Of a DNA stretch of 34,531 nucleotides, positions 34,351 through 34,531 are shown in pieces. Within the stretch, counting starts at the first letter, position 1, and each line of letters begins with the position of its first letter. The notes beneath the pieces are model-generated. The model was not told where the DNA came from. It did not search any database and saw nothing but the letters and a program-made list of their open reading frames with translations. Source of the DNA: Myxococcales bacterium (GTDB lineage Bacteria; Myxococcota_A; Polyangia; Polyangiales; Houyiibacteriaceae); assembly GCA_024643985.1 (NCBI GenBank), contig JAHELW010000288.1, positions 1-34,531 of the forward strand. Reading direction: 5' to 3'. The translations under genes were made by a program, and so were the position numbers.

Positions 34351-34531
34351 ATGGCCCTGGTCCTTCACGCGCAGCGCGAGATTACCCTGAAGATCGCGTA
34401 CTACGGCGTCGGGCTCGGGGGGAAGACGACGAACCTCGAGGCCCTCCACGCGCAGTCGCGGCCCGAGTGTCGCGGCAAGCTGGTCACCGTGAACACCGAG
34501 GCCGATCGCACGCTCTTCCTGGACTTCCTTC
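34351..34531 (+). CDS. MglA-like small Ras-type GTPase (partial, cut by window end)
   Basis: Sixty codons are present before the edge. The segment contains ITLKIAYYGVGLGGKTTNLE, whose P-loop GVGLGGKTT corresponds to GPGLCGKTT of M. xanthus MglA, followed by GKLVTVNTEADRTLFLDFL, closely matching the GKLISLSTETDRTLFFDFL region of MglA as I remember it. Family knowledge: MglA is the polarity GTPase that switches gliding and pilus motility and recruits the Glt complex with AglZ and GltI; many Myxococcota carry extra MglA-like GTPases. Switch II, NKxD and the catalytic residues are beyond the edge, so subtype and activity cannot be judged. An in-frame TTG at 34342 is an alternative start. The gene follows recG by 60 nt; no mglB precedes it. 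Confidence 0.85.
   Translation, partial: MALVLHAQREITLKIAYYGVGLGGKTTNLEALHAQSRPECRGKLVTVNTEADRTLFLDFL

Noticed and set aside
1-34531. tRNA, rRNA, CRISPR arrays, IS elements, prophage genes
   Set aside because: No cloverleaf, rRNA block, regularly spaced direct repeats, transposase or phage structural gene could be recognised on either strand.

Overview
The window comes from a GC-rich bacterium that is almost certainly a member of the Myxococcota (former delta-proteobacteria). The evidence is a 20-kb run of TPR proteins, an FHA/TonB-like protein with an AgmX/PglI-type C-terminus, paired outer-membrane beta-barrels and the start of an MglA-like small GTPase. The relevant family knowledge is the Myxococcus xanthus Glt (gliding) and Nfs (spore-coat) envelope machines. 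I cannot name the genus; a Polyangia or Sandaracinaceae-like lineage is only a guess.

Layout: (1) 1-3417, minus strand: ftsY, then two overlapping exported beta-barrel genes (GltA/GltB-like) behind their own promoter. (2) 3510-5017, plus strand: an exported HEAT-repeat protein and a two-TM HAMP protein. (3) 5015-7423, minus strand: two SRPBCC-fold proteins, a 40-residue lipoprotein, a YraN-type nuclease-fold protein with an unresolved start, and a Cys-rich lipoprotein. A 70-bp inverted repeat pair (64/70 identical) lies in this block; each copy begins exactly at the stop codon of a gene. (4) 7621-16564, plus strand: a good sigma70-like promoter and a tightly packed operon of GltC-, GltD(AgmU)-, GltE(AglT)-like proteins, a small exported protein in the GltF position and a GltG(PglI)-like FHA-TM-TonB protein. 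(5) 16706-27710: a second promoter, a TPR lipoprotein, and a 3350-residue GltI(AgmK)-like protein built of about 40 double-TPR units. (6) 27752-34531: housekeeping genes tsaE, carB, greA and recG, then the first 60 codons of an MglA-like GTPase cut by the window edge.

Working model (inference): the beta-barrels, lipoproteins, periplasmic TPR proteins and inner-membrane GltG-like protein form a trans-envelope complex, with the giant cytoplasmic TPR protein as its scaffold. In M. xanthus the corresponding genes are, as I recall, split over two loci (gltABC and gltDEFGHIJK), powered by AglRQS and switched by MglA. Here both groups sit within 28 kb. I see no AglRQS, GltH, GltJ or GltK in the window. 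Whether this machine serves gliding, spore coat or an ancestral transport role cannot be decided from sequence alone.

No tRNA, rRNA, CRISPR array, insertion sequence or phage gene was seen.
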